This document shows positions 45,746 to 56,033 of a stretch of 64,000 nucleotides of DNA, in pieces. Positions within the stretch are counted from its first letter, which is position 1. Each line of letters opens with the position of its first letter. Both the position numbers and the translations under genes were made by a program. Below the pieces are notes generated by a model, which saw only the letters and a program-made list of their open reading frames with translations, was not told where the DNA came from and did not search any database. This DNA is from Pontibacter rufus (GTDB taxonomy: Bacteria > Bacteroidota > Bacteroidia > Cytophagales > Hymenobacteraceae). The DNA lies in contig NZ_JADQDR010000008.1 of NCBI RefSeq assembly GCF_015694705.1, positions 227,905-291,904 on the forward strand, in the 5' to 3' direction.

Positions 45746-48700
45746 ATGATGAAATATTTCCGCAAAATTCCGCTGCTTGCTCCAGTCATCTTGTGCGCCA
45801 GCTTGCAGCTGCCTGCACAGGCGCAGGTACTGACAGCTTTGAATACTTCTCTGCGCGGCAAAGTCCACTCCGAAGGGCGACGAAATCTGAAGCCGCTGAC
45901 AGATGTGCTCCACGCATATGAGACGCAATACCAGGTAAGCTTTAATTACGACAGCGACATGCTGGGTAAAATTATGGCTAATCCGGAGCCGGTGAAACAA
46001 TCCGCTGCCACAGTGGATAAGGCTTTAATAGATCTGCTCCAACCCCTTAATCTTAAGTTCGAGAAGGTAAGCAAAGATACTTACCTGATCTTACCAGTTG
46101 AAGAGGAGAAGAGCCAGGAAACAGCAGATTCAGAAAAAGCAATTAAAGCTGTAGCCATCACCGTTAGTGGTAAAATTACGGGAGATAATGGTGATCCCCT
46201 TCCAGGTGTGTCCATAAGTTTGAAAGGCACTGCGTTGGGAACTGTAACAGATGCAGATGGTAACTTTAACCTAAGTGTTCCGGACGGGCAGGAAAACGGT
46301 ACCCTGGTCGTTTCTTATATTGGTTTCGTAACACAGGAAGTTCCCATCCAGAACCGTTCTGTAATTAACCTTCAACTAAAAACAGATACCGAAGCCCTGG
46401 AAGAGGTAGTGGTAATTGGTTACGGTACCCAAACAAAAGAGTCTATAACTGGTGCGGTTTCCGGGGTTACAAGCAAAGACCTTGAAGCTGTGCATGCTTC
46501 AACCGTTAGTGCGACCTTAGCCGGTAAAATTCCTGGGGTATCTTTCCGGATGCCTGACGGACGCCCGGGAGCCAGCGCCAATGTGCAAATCCGTAATATG
46601 GGTAATCCGTTGTTTGTAATAGATGGTGTACAACAGGATGCCGGCCAGTTTAATAACCTGTCTCCAAACGATATCGAGAGCATTACCGTGTTGAAAGATG
46701 CTTCTGCGGCCATTTATGGATCAAGAGCGGCCAATGGGGTAGTTATTGTTACTACCAAAAGAGGGAAGAACGGTAATGGTAATACAATAAGTCTAGATGC
46801 ATACACAGGCTGGCAGAACTGGAGCAGGTTTCCTGAAACTGTTAATGCATACGAATGGATGGCTGGCAAAGCAGATGCTGATATGAATCAGCGCGGTACA
46901 ACTGACATTACACCAGCTGAACTGGAAAAATGGAGAGCCGGCACAGAACCGGGGTATCGTAGTTTCGACTGGTATGATTTTATTATACAGCCAAATTCTC
47001 CCTTAACCTCTATCAACGTAAATGCCACCGGCGGATCAGATAAAATAAATTATTACCTCTCTCTTACCAGGTTAGATCAGAATTCTGTACTTGGCCGGGA
47101 ATTTACTTTTGGCCGAACTAACATCCAGTCTAATATTGGGGCTAAGATCACAGAGCGGCTGAAAATAGGGGTTCAGATTAACGGACGCATCGAAACAAGA
47201 GATAACCCGGGAGTGCCTGGTGGTGACGATTACTGGCAGCCGCGTTTCGCCCTTTTCCGCAACCGTCCTACCGAACGCCCTTATGCCAATGATAATCCGG
47301 CTTATGTAGCTGATATAGGTCATAACGAAACAAACTGGGGCATACTCAATAAGGATATTTCGGGTTACTGGACAGAGGACTGGCGTGTTTTGCAGGCTAA
47401 CTTCGATGCGGAATACGAACTGCCTATTAAAGGGCTCACTGCTAAAGGACTATATTCTTATTACTTGGCAGACAGGCTTATGAACGGGCACGAGTATACG
47501 TATGATGCCTATACTTATAATGCCCAGACAGATGAGTATATCAGAACGGGCGGTAGCACAAACCCGTGGCGTGAACGTGGAACACGTAAAGTTTTTGGTA
47601 CAACTCTGCAAGGGCAGTTAAATTACAACAACTCATTCGGCAAGCACAACATCGGCGCTACTTTTGTTGCTGAGAGGATTGACAGACGTATTCTTGACGT
47701 TTGGGTACACGCCGTACCAAAAACCAACGCACTGCCCATTATTCAGTTTGCTGATGTAGATACCTATAATGATGATGATTATGAGGAAGCACGGGTTGGT
47801 TATGTAGGTCGTTTTACTTATAACTATGCCGACAAGTATTATTTTGAAGTAAGCGGGCGCCGGGATGCTTCCTGGAAATTTGCTCCGGAGCAAAGATGGG
47901 GCAATTTCGGTTCCGTATCAGCCGGATGGCGGATTACAGAAGAAAACTTCTTCAAATCTCTTGGGCTGAATTCATTAACAGACCTAAAACTGCGTGCTTC
48001 TTATGGTGTATTAGGAGATGATAATGTAGGGATCGGTTCTTTTGATTACATAGTTGGCTATAATTATCCTGCCGGGGTAAATATTTTCGATGGCACTGTG
48101 GTAGCAGGGGCAAGGCAGAACAGAGCAGTACCAACCAACAATATTTCTTGGTTTACCAGCAAGATTACGGATATCGGCCTAGACTATGGCTTCCTTAATA
48201 GCAGGATATCTGGATCATTCGACTATTTCTACAGAAAACGTTCGGGTTTATTCCAGAACAGGTATGATGTGCTGGTACCAAGCGAATTAGGATATACCTT
48301 ACCTGCCGAGAACCTGCGCAGTGACGCACAAATGGGCGGTGAAGGATCGATTGCCTATAGTGGAGAGATTGGTGAAGTCCAGTTCAGCGTAGGCGGAAAT
48401 GCTTCTTATTCAAGGCACAAAAACCTGGAATCCTACAAGCCAACTTGGGGCAACTCCTGGGACAACTATGTTAACTCAGCAGAAAACAGATGGGCTGGCA
48501 CCTTCTGGGGATACGAAATTGTTGGACAATTCCAGTCTCAGGACGACATAAATAATTATCCTGTAAATATTGATGGACAGGGTAACAAAACATTGTTGCC
48601 GGGCGATTTGATTTATAATGATATAAACGAGGATGGAAAAATTGATGGCTACGATGTAAGACCGATAGGGTATGCTAGAGATCAAAACCCGGCAGTTAAC

Positions 48701-49198
48701 TTCGGGTTGAATTTTACAGCTGCTTACAAAGGATTCGATTTCAGAGCTGATTTTTCAGGTGGCGGAATGTATTCTTATTTACCAGAATGGGAAATGAGAA
48801 TACCTTATCAAAACACAGGTAATTTACTTAAAATATTCTACGATGACAGGTGGCACCGACAAGACCCTTTTAACCTGGATAGCCCCTGGGTACCTGGTAC
48901 ATACCCGGCCTTGCGCTTTAATGAAGGCGGACACAGCAATGTTAACCGGCAATCTGATTTCTGGCTGGTTAATGTGAAATACCTGCGTGCCCGGACAATA
49001 GAACTGGGATACAGCCTGCCGGAGAGCCTGCTAAGTAAGGTGCATATAAAAAGAGCCAGGATCTATATCAATGGATATAACCTGTTTGCCATAGATAATG
49101 TGCATCAATTTGGTATAGAGCCGGAGATTATGGATACGAACGGACTCCAGTATCCCCAGAACAGATTTATAAATCTGGGAGCTAATCTTTCTTTCTAA
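45746..49198 (+). CDS. SusC/RagA-family TonB-linked outer membrane transporter with STN domain
   Basis: An 1150-residue outer-membrane barrel that imports a glycan bound by its SusD partner, powered by TonB. Order: signal peptide (1-26), STN signalling domain (about 45-125, TDVLHAYETQYQVSFNYDSD), carboxypeptidase-regulatory-like domain (about 137-215, GDPLPGVSISLKGTALGTVT), the SusC motif and plug (about 220-345, LEEVVVIGYGTQ and LFVIDGVQQ), then the beta-barrel to the C-terminal GANLSF. The STN domain identifies it as the sensor for the adjacent FecR and sigma pair. GC is lower than in the PBP gene. Confidence 0.96.
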   Translation: MMKYFRKIPLLAPVILCASLQLPAQAQVLTALNTSLRGKVHSEGRRNLKPLTDVLHAYETQYQVSFNYDSDMLGKIMANPEPVKQSAATVDKALIDLLQPLNLKFEKVSKDTYLILPVEEEKSQETADSEKAIKAVAITVSGKITGDNGDPLPGVSISLKGTALGTVTDADGNFNLSVPDGQENGTLVVSYIGFVTQEVPIQNRSVINLQLKTDTEALEEVVVIGYGTQTKESITGAVSGVTSKDLEAVHASTVSATLAGKIPGVSFRMPDGRPGASANVQIRNMGNPLFVIDGVQQDAGQFNNLSPNDIESITVLKDASAAIYGSRAANGVVIVTTKRGKNGNGNTISLDAYTGWQNWSRFPETVNAYEWMAGKADADMNQRGTTDITPAELEKWRAGTEPGYRSFDWYDFIIQPNSPLTSINVNATGGSDKINYYLSLTRLDQNSVLGREFTFGRTNIQSNIGAKITERLKIGVQINGRIETRDNPGVPGGDDYWQPRFALFRNRPTERPYANDNPAYVADIGHNETNWGILNKDISGYWTEDWRVLQANFDAEYELPIKGLTAKGLYSYYLADRLMNGHEYTYDAYTYNAQTDEYIRTGGSTNPWRERGTRKVFGTTLQGQLNYNNSFGKHNIGATFVAERIDRRILDVWVHAVPKTNALPIIQFADVDTYNDDDYEEARVGYVGRFTYNYADKYYFEVSGRRDASWKFAPEQRWGNFGSVSAGWRITEENFFKSLGLNSLTDLKLRASYGVLGDDNVGIGSFDYIVGYNYPAGVNIFDGTVVAGARQNRAVPTNNISWFTSKITDIGLDYGFLNSRISGSFDYFYRKRSGLFQNRYDVLVPSELGYTLPAENLRSDAQMGGEGSIAYSGEIGEVQFSVGGNASYSRHKNLESYKPTWGNSWDNYVNSAENRWAGTFWGYEIVGQFQSQDDINNYPVNIDGQGNKTLLPGDLIYNDINEDGKIDGYDVRPIGYARDQNPAVNFGLNFTAAYKGFDFRADFSGGGMYSYLPEWEMRIPYQNTGNLLKIFYDDRWHRQDPFNLDSPWVPGTYPALRFNEGGHSNVNRQSDFWLVNVKYLRARTIELGYSLPESLLSKVHIKRARIYINGYNLFAIDNVHQFGIEPEIMDTNGLQYPQNRFINLGANLSF

Positions 49199-49217
49199 AA
49201 ACATTAAACTGATAAAG

Positions 49218-51110
49218 ATGAAAAAATATATTTTTATAATATTATCGGGTTTGCTCGCTTTTAGCTCCGGATGCGACGATGAAGAGTTTCTGGCCAGAGA
49301 ACCCCGGAATATTTTGCTGGATGAACAGATCTGGCAGGATGAAACTTTGGTGTTATCTGTTTTGGGAGACCTTTATGGCCGTATGCCGGATTACCAGTCT
49401 ATTACACAATGGGGGTCTTATGCAGATTTTGATGAAGCTTTTGCCTCAGCGTTTGGGGATTACTGGAGGCACCGAAACACAGAGTATGGTTTTGGGGAAT
49501 GGAGCTACTGGGATTATGGCTACATTCGCGAAATAAACCTTTTCATACAAAAAGCAGAAGCGGCCACAGAACTCTCTGAAGCTGACAGGGCAAGGTTTGT
49601 GGCGGAAGCCCGCTTTATACGAGCTGGTGTTTATTTCGAACTTGTGAAGAGAATGGGAGGGGTTCCGTTAATCTTAGAACCAATGACTTATGATTTCAGT
49701 GGAGACCCGTCTTATCTTCGACATCCGAGGGCGAAAGAATCTGAAATTTATGATTTCGTAATCAGTGAATTAGAAGCTGTAAAATCCACGCTTCCAGCTG
49801 ATATCAATACAAAGTCAAGGGCTACCAAAGGTGCGGCATTAGCCATGCAGGCAAGAGCAGCTTTGTATGCAGGTTCCATAGCAAAATACGGACAGAGAAC
49901 ACCTTCTGTATCGCTGCCTGGCGGTGAAGTAGGCATTCCGGCTGACAGAGCTGAGGGTTATTACCAAACAGCCCTGAAAGCAGCGCAGGAAGTGATGACG
50001 CTCGGATATTCTTTATACAAGAAGAAGCCTGATTTAGGCGAAAACTTTGCCAGCCTTTTCTATGACAAGGATAATAATCCTGAAGCTATTTTTGTTGAAG
50101 ATTATAAAACGAAAAGTGGAAAAGTTCATAACTGGACTATAGTTAATCAGCCACGCTATCAGGCAGAAGAACAGGAGGGGGGAAGGATTAATCCATCTTT
50201 AAACCTGGTGCAGTCATTCGAGAAGCTTGATAACACCTATGCGCCACTTCCTATACAAGATGCTAATGGTAATTTAATTCACTACAGTGATCCCACAGAT
50301 TTATTTGCCGGACGCGATGCTAGACTTTGGGGAACCGTAATTCTTCCCGGAACGCAGTTTAAAGGAAAAGAGGTAGATATATGGGCTGGCTTCATGCTTC
50401 CAAACGGGAATGTCGTTAGCTCAGGCGGATTTGGGGGACGAGGAGACGTGAATGGCGATGGAATAGAAGAGCAGGTAGTGGGCTTTAGCGGGCCTATTGA
50501 TAACCTGGAATTCAGTGCCCAAACAGGTTTCTATATCAGAAAGTACATGGATCCACAGCCAGGCTCCGGTCAGAGAGGGGTGCAAAGCGATGTTTGGTGG
50601 ATCCGCTATCGTTATGGAGAAGTGTTGCTTAATGCAGCAGAAGCCGCATTTGAGTTAGGGCAGAAAGATCTGGCAGCGGAGTATATGAACCAGGTACGTG
50701 AAAGAGCAGGACTAATCATACCGCTGACAGCTGCCGATATTACTTTCGACAGAATCGTGCATGAAAGAAAAGTAGAGTTAGCTTTTGAAGGCCATCAACT
50801 CTGGGATATGAAGCGATGGAGATTAGCCCATATTGTTTGGGATGGCACCAGAATGACTGTTAATGATCTATTAACAGGTATTGGAGAAGCTGAAGATCCA
50901 AGTACAATGGTTTTCGGCATGTGGCCTTATAAGTTCTATGATGGCAACGGAGATCCAAACCAAGCGGAATGGAATGACTGGGTATTCAAAATAGTTTTGC
51001 CTAGCCAGGTTACAAACCCTGACAGATTCAGGCTGGGAAACTATTACTCAGAGATCAACGACGGCATTGTTAACAATAACCCTCTGATCGTGAGAAATCC
51101 AAATCAATAA
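49218..51110 (+). CDS. SusD/RagB-family glycan-binding lipoprotein
   Basis: A 630-residue surface lipoprotein that binds the glycan and caps the SusC barrel. The lipobox is LLAFSSGC (Cys about 19). The TPR-rich core and the family signature EARFIRAGVYFELVKRMGGVPLI (about 128-150) are clear, as is the C-terminal RIVHERKVELAFEGHQLWDMKRW (about 513-536). It starts 19 bases after susC, so the two are co-transcribed. The ligand cannot be predicted from sequence. Confidence 0.96.
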   Translation: MKKYIFIILSGLLAFSSGCDDEEFLAREPRNILLDEQIWQDETLVLSVLGDLYGRMPDYQSITQWGSYADFDEAFASAFGDYWRHRNTEYGFGEWSYWDYGYIREINLFIQKAEAATELSEADRARFVAEARFIRAGVYFELVKRMGGVPLILEPMTYDFSGDPSYLRHPRAKESEIYDFVISELEAVKSTLPADINTKSRATKGAALAMQARAALYAGSIAKYGQRTPSVSLPGGEVGIPADRAEGYYQTALKAAQEVMTLGYSLYKKKPDLGENFASLFYDKDNNPEAIFVEDYKTKSGKVHNWTIVNQPRYQAEEQEGGRINPSLNLVQSFEKLDNTYAPLPIQDANGNLIHYSDPTDLFAGRDARLWGTVILPGTQFKGKEVDIWAGFMLPNGNVVSSGGFGGRGDVNGDGIEEQVVGFSGPIDNLEFSAQTGFYIRKYMDPQPGSGQRGVQSDVWWIRYRYGEVLLNAAEAAFELGQKDLAAEYMNQVRERAGLIIPLTAADITFDRIVHERKVELAFEGHQLWDMKRWRLAHIVWDGTRMTVNDLLTGIGEAEDPSTMVFGMWPYKFYDGNGDPNQAEWNDWVFKIVLPSQVTNPDRFRLGNYYSEINDGIVNNNPLIVRNPNQ

Positions 51111-51135
51111 GTTTAAACTGTAAAAGTAACATATT

Positions 51136-51840
51136 ATGAAAATCAAAGTTTGTTATATCCTATGGTTTGCTCTGAGTCTTGGATTAGCGTCTTGCGAACT
51201 GGATAATTACGAAGCACCGGACTCTTCGCTCAAGGGAAGAATAGTTTATAATGGTGAACCCATCAATGTAGGGTATGACCAGGTATACTTTGAATTGTGG
51301 GAACCCGGTTGGCAGGAGAAATCTCCTATCAATGTTGTTGTTGATCAGGATGGCTCTTTTTCGGCCCTACTTTTTAATGCTAACTATAAACTAATCATCC
51401 CGGCATCTCAGGGGCCATTCATTTCTAATCCTAATGATGCCACGCAGTCTGATACCATTCTGGTTAATCTGAATGGAAATCAAACATTGGATATTGAGGT
51501 GACACCTTATTACATGATTAGGAACCCTCAATTTTCTGTTTCAGGCAGAACAGTTTCTGCCAATTTCGGATTGGAGAAGATCATAACTGATGCCAATGCT
51601 AAAGACGTGGAACGGGTTTCGCTGTATGTTAACAAGACCTATTTTGTAGATCTGGGTAACAACATAGCTGCTACAAACATAAATGGAGGCGATATTGCGG
51701 ATATGAATAATATTAGCCTCAGTGTAGAGGCTCCTGCGATAACGCCTGCTCAGAATTATGTTTTTGCCCGTGTTGGTGTAAAGATTAGCGGAGTAGAGGA
51801 CATGATATTCTCACCTATCGAAAAAGTTCAAATACAGTAA
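51136..51840 (+). CDS. DUF3823-family lipoprotein
   Basis: A 234-residue lipoprotein with lipobox GLASC (Cys about 20). The DUF3823 pattern is visible in SLKGRIVYNGEPINVGYDQVYFELWEPGWQ and in the Ig-like strands that follow. Members usually lie directly behind SusC/SusD, as here (25-base gap), and are thought to be surface glycan-binding accessory proteins. It closes the SusCD operon; a hairpin follows. Confidence 0.88.
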   Translation: MKIKVCYILWFALSLGLASCELDNYEAPDSSLKGRIVYNGEPINVGYDQVYFELWEPGWQEKSPINVVVDQDGSFSALLFNANYKLIIPASQGPFISNPNDATQSDTILVNLNGNQTLDIEVTPYYMIRNPQFSVSGRTVSANFGLEKIITDANAKDVERVSLYVNKTYFVDLGNNIAATNINGGDIADMNNISLSVEAPAITPAQNYVFARVGVKISGVEDMIFSPIEKVQIQ

Positions 51841-51920
51841 TACTTGCTTTTTGGCCCGGAATAGTACGAGGGCTGAAGTTCTGATTAATTTTTTACCTAT
51901 ACAATAAAACCGTGGTTCGG

Positions 51921-51950
51921 GGAAGATGCTGTTCTCAAATAGCATCTTCT
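51921..51950 (+). terminator. Terminator of the SusCD operon
   Basis: GAAGATGCT (51922-51930) pairs with AGCATCTTC (51941-51949) around a 10-base loop. It lies about 80 bases after the DUF3823 gene. The T-tail is weak (TCTCTAAA), so read-through into the catabolic genes is possible. Confidence 0.55.
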
Positions 51951-52048
51951 CTAAACTACCGGGTAGACTTTACTTGCCTCAGTCGTGCAGCATACTTAAT
52001 CAAGTATAGATTCTATAGTGCACTTTATCATTAAAATAATTAACTATA

Positions 52049-55000
52049 ATGAAGAAGGTCGTCTTTTTGTTATTTTTTGCCGGACTTTTCGGTTGTGCTG
52101 ATAAGGCGCAGATGAAAGGTAGTAGCTCTCTAGAAGAAAATGTTAGTCAGGAAGCTCCCAGAAGGGCAGAAGTGTTGTTTCTGGGGCACGACAGCGAACA
52201 CCATGATTCTGGTAAGTATGCCCCATGGCTTGCAACAGCCGTTTTTAACGATGGCATTAACATAACCTACACGGAAGAGCTGAAAGACCTAAACGCGGAT
52301 AATCTAAATAAATACGACGGCCTGATAATCTATGCAAATTATGATAGCTTACCTGCCGCTCAGGAACAAGCCTTAAAACAATTTGTGGAGAGCGGCAATG
52401 GTTTGATTCCGCTTCATTCAGCAACCGGCTGTTTCAAAAACTCTGATTGGTATATAAAAACAGTTGGCGGGCAGTTTAAATCTCATGGCACAGGCAATTT
52501 TACAGCCGAAATTGTTAACACAACCCACCCCGTTATGCAGGGAATATCTGAGTTTGATACCTGGGATGAAACCTATGTACACCAAAAGATTAACCCGGAT
52601 ATGACAGTGCTCATGGAACGCGTTGAAGGTAATACCCACGAACCTTATACCTGGGTACGCAATCAGGGTAAAGGCAGGGTCTTTTATACGGCCTATGGTC
52701 ACAACGACAGTACCTGGACGAACCCGGAATTTATGGAACTAGTCGAGAACGGTATTATGTGGGCGATTGGAGACGATGTGAGGGAGCAAGTGGAAAAGTT
52801 AAATATTCCTGATGTAAGTATATATCATTCAGCGATAGCCGGTTTAACGGAGCGGTTGGAAGTGTCTAAAATGCAGGAGGCTTTATCTCCGGAGCAATCT
52901 CAGAAACTCATACAGGTTCCGGTTGATTTTGAAATTCAGCTTTTTGCAGCAGAGCCTGATATCACGAATCCGATTGCAATGGCATGGGACGAAAGAGGTC
53001 GTTTATGGATAGTAGAGTCGGTGGATTATCCAAATACGTTCGCAGAAACAGACGGCGAGGCAAATGACCGCATCAAGATATGTGAAGACACGGATGGCGA
53101 CGGGAAAGCGGATAAATTTACCGTGTTTGCCGATAGCCTGAATATCCCGACCAGCATGGTGTTTGCTAACGGTGGGATAATTGTTTCGATGGCACCTTAT
53201 TTTGTTTTCTTAAAGGATACCAACGGAGATGACAGAGCAGATGTGCGGGAGAATATCATGACCGGTTGGGGAAAGAACGATACCCATGCGGGGCCCTCAA
53301 ACCTGCAATATGGGTTTGATAATAAGATATGGGGAGTTACCGGATATTCCGGTTTTAACGGCACCATAAATGGCAAGCCTATGCGGTTTGGGCAAGGAGT
53401 TTACCACTTTAATCCGGATGGATCTGACTTTGAGTTTCTGGCCAGCACCAGTAATAATACCTGGGGCTTAGGGTTCTCGGAAGATAACAATGTTTTTATC
53501 TCTACAGCTAATAACACGCATAGTGCCTATTATTCTATCCCGGCCAAATACACACAACGCAAGCTTCCTGCCTTAACTGCCCAGGCAGCAGACGGGCAGC
53601 CAGCGGAGGAAAATTCAATAGATCCGGTTCAGAAAATAGACGGGCATTATGATGTGCATTCTATGACGCCTAATTTAAGGCAGGTTGATGTGATTGGCGG
53701 ATTTACGGCAGCGGCAGGCCATCACCTGTATACCGCCAGAAGTTTTCCGAAGGAGTACTGGAACCGCATTGCTTTTGTTAATGAGCCCACCGTGCGGCTA
53801 ACGCATAAAGCTATTATAGAGCCTGATGGAGCAGGGTTTACAGAAAAAGACGGCTGGAATTTTATGGCCAGCTCAGATGAATGGTTCGGGCCCGTACAAG
53901 CCCAGGTAGGACCTGATGGTGCCGTGTGGATAGCCGACTGGTACAGTTTTATAATTCAGCACAACGATTTTGTGGAACGCCAGTCTCCTGTAAAGTATAT
54001 TTTGCCTAACACAGAGCAGCCACAGAAACGGGGCCCGGGAAATGCGATGTATAGCCCCATCCGCGATACAAATCATGGAAGAATCTACCGCGTAGTTTAC
54101 AAAGAAGCGAAGCCTGCTACGCCGGTTAAACTATCTGTGGATGATCTGCCGGGATTACTTTCAGCTTTAAAAAGTGATAATATGTTCTGGCGTATGACGG
54201 CCCAGCGGTTACTGGTAGAATCAAAAAACCAGGCGGCTATACCTGAACTTTACAAAACAATAGCTAATCAGGGGGTGGATGAAATCGGGCTGAATAGTCC
54301 GGCTGTGCATGCCTTATGGACATTGCAGGGATTAGGTGCTCTGGATGGTTCTAATGCCGAAGCATTACAGGTAGCCATCAAGGCATTGTCACATCCGGCC
54401 GCCGGAGTTCGGAAAGCTGCCGTAGAAGTTTTGCCTAAGAACCAGCAAGCGATAGATGCGATTCAGGCAAGTGGCATAATTAATGATCCTGACTTAAATA
54501 CCCGTAAGGCAGCCTTGTTAGCTATAACTACTTTTCCATCATCAGAAGAGCTGGGCAAACTTGTATACGAGGCAAGCCTTGTACCTGAAAACGCGCAGGA
54601 TGACTGGATTACCAAAGCGCTTTTTGCCGCAGCGATTGCCCATGAAGACGGCTTTCTTTCAGCAGCAAATAAAAGCACAGCTTCGACACAATCGGAACCA
54701 AGCTTAAGCCAGCGAATGGTTCAGGCAGTTAAAAATGAGGTGTACTCGTTAGGAAGACGAGGTAGCTTACAGTTCCCGACCGATGTCAGTGGAAAGAAGA
54801 TTGTCATGAGGGCATCGGTAGCCAAACGGGCATCCCGAGACTTGCAGGGAGTTATCATGGCGCAGGGTGGCAAAGAAAATGGATATGGCTTGTTTATTCA
54901 GGATGGAAAGCTGCAAATGGTGGTAAATCAAAATGGTAAGACTTACAGCGCCATATCAAAAAAGCCATTGCCTGAAAAATTTGATGTCACAGCTATTCTA

Positions 55001-55201
55001 GAAAAAAACGGGCAAATGACAGTTAAAGTAGATGGGAAGACATTTGCAACAGCCAAAGCGCCTGCTGTTTTCACAGAGCCACTGGTTGGTAATGTTCGTT
55101 CAGGTGAGGATTTCGACAATGAAAACAAGATTGGAAACTATGAGGGATCTTTCCAGTTTGAAGGAAATTTGCAGAACATCTCTCTGGAATTGATAGACTG
55201 A
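52049..55201 (+). CDS. ThuA-dehydrogenase-HEAT-LamG fusion lipoprotein
   Basis: A 1050-residue lipoprotein (lipobox LFGC, Cys about 16). Order: ThuA-like domain (about 40-260, starting VLFLGHDSEHHDSGKYAP), a propeller of the membrane-bound dehydrogenase/PVC-type haem protein family (about 285-690, with MAWDERGRLWIVESVDYPN and GPDGAVWIADWY), HEAT-like repeats (about 700-880) and a LamG-like beta-sandwich (about 890-1050). Relatives usually end in a cytochrome c domain; I find no CxxCH anywhere here. An azurin-like gene follows and could take electrons instead. Sugar oxidation in the envelope is inferred; cofactor and substrate are unknown. Confidence 0.8.
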   Translation: MKKVVFLLFFAGLFGCADKAQMKGSSSLEENVSQEAPRRAEVLFLGHDSEHHDSGKYAPWLATAVFNDGINITYTEELKDLNADNLNKYDGLIIYANYDSLPAAQEQALKQFVESGNGLIPLHSATGCFKNSDWYIKTVGGQFKSHGTGNFTAEIVNTTHPVMQGISEFDTWDETYVHQKINPDMTVLMERVEGNTHEPYTWVRNQGKGRVFYTAYGHNDSTWTNPEFMELVENGIMWAIGDDVREQVEKLNIPDVSIYHSAIAGLTERLEVSKMQEALSPEQSQKLIQVPVDFEIQLFAAEPDITNPIAMAWDERGRLWIVESVDYPNTFAETDGEANDRIKICEDTDGDGKADKFTVFADSLNIPTSMVFANGGIIVSMAPYFVFLKDTNGDDRADVRENIMTGWGKNDTHAGPSNLQYGFDNKIWGVTGYSGFNGTINGKPMRFGQGVYHFNPDGSDFEFLASTSNNTWGLGFSEDNNVFISTANNTHSAYYSIPAKYTQRKLPALTAQAADGQPAEENSIDPVQKIDGHYDVHSMTPNLRQVDVIGGFTAAAGHHLYTARSFPKEYWNRIAFVNEPTVRLTHKAIIEPDGAGFTEKDGWNFMASSDEWFGPVQAQVGPDGAVWIADWYSFIIQHNDFVERQSPVKYILPNTEQPQKRGPGNAMYSPIRDTNHGRIYRVVYKEAKPATPVKLSVDDLPGLLSALKSDNMFWRMTAQRLLVESKNQAAIPELYKTIANQGVDEIGLNSPAVHALWTLQGLGALDGSNAEALQVAIKALSHPAAGVRKAAVEVLPKNQQAIDAIQASGIINDPDLNTRKAALLAITTFPSSEELGKLVYEASLVPENAQDDWITKALFAAAIAHEDGFLSAANKSTASTQSEPSLSQRMVQAVKNEVYSLGRRGSLQFPTDVSGKKIVMRASVAKRASRDLQGVIMAQGGKENGYGLFIQDGKLQMVVNQNGKTYSAISKKPLPEKFDVTAILEKNGQMTVKVDGKTFATAKAPAVFTEPLVGNVRSGEDFDNENKIGNYEGSFQFEGNLQNISLELID

Positions 55202-55320
55202 TAAGAATAGATAATAAAGTCCGGACTTGTATGCTAAGTATAAAGCGGAAGGATAATTGCTTCAAGGCAACAAACGGGCTTGTAAGAAAGAAAATAATAC
55301 GAATACAATTTTAAACGATA

Positions 55321-55878
55321 ATGATAAAGAACCTTATACTTTGCGGCTGCTTCGGCATACTACTGGTTTGCAGCAGCGCCTCAGAAAAAAAAGATAGTAA
55401 GACCAGCCAGCAGGACAGCAGCATACAGGCCCAGGCCAATACAAGTATAGATGCAAACAGAATTAAAGCATCTGAAACAGATCCGGCTGATCAGACTCAG
55501 ACCAAGACTATTATCATGAGTATTGTACCGGATATGATGCAGTTTGATAAAGAACTGATTACTGTAAAAGCAGGCCAGAAGGTTATCATTGAGTTAGAAA
55601 ACCCGGATGGCATGCAGCATAACATGGTTATAATAAAGCCGGGAACAACGAAAAAGGTTGGTGCAGCGGCTGATGCTTTAGCCAGAGATCCCAAAGGCGC
55701 ACAGAAAAATTATGTTCCCGATATGCCGGAGGTATTACATGCTACTAAACTGCTGGATCCGGAAGAAGTTGTTACCTTAACTTTCACCGCTCCTGCAACA
55801 CCAGGGGATTATCCTTTTATGTGTACTTTCCCAGGGCACTGGCGGATGATGAACGGCATTATGAAAGTGACAAAGTAA
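55321..55878 (+). CDS. Azurin/plastocyanin-like copper protein
   Basis: A 185-residue exported cupredoxin that carries electrons on one copper ion. The N-terminus is a signal with a lipobox-like LLVCSS (Cys about 17), followed by a low-complexity linker. Type 1 copper ligands are visible: His100 (DGMQHNMV), and Cys168, His173 and Met177 in MCTFPGHWRMM, with the C-x4-H-x3-M spacing of azurin. It sits 119 bases after the ThuA-dehydrogenase fusion, suggesting it is its electron partner or feeds a cytochrome oxidase. Confidence 0.88.
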   Translation: MIKNLILCGCFGILLVCSSASEKKDSKTSQQDSSIQAQANTSIDANRIKASETDPADQTQTKTIIMSIVPDMMQFDKELITVKAGQKVIIELENPDGMQHNMVIIKPGTTKKVGAAADALARDPKGAQKNYVPDMPEVLHATKLLDPEEVVTLTFTAPATPGDYPFMCTFPGHWRMMNGIMKVTK

Positions 55879-56033
55879 ATATTTCAGAAATCATCGGGAG
55901 AACACACCAGGCAAAAGTTGGCACAAGCTGGCTTGTAGATGGAGACGCCATACTGACGTGCCGGCGTTATCTATAAATATTATTTTAACGCAGTGACCTT
56001 ACAACAAATTGATAACACTATACTTGTTTCTTT

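Noticed and set aside
52049..55201. PVC-type cytochrome c identity for the ThuA fusion protein
   Set aside because: The propeller fits that family, but no CxxCH haem motif occurs anywhere in the chain.
55217..55228. 12-base palindrome AAGTCCGGACTT before the azurin gene
   Set aside because: Could be an operator, but a single short palindrome with no second copy is not enough.
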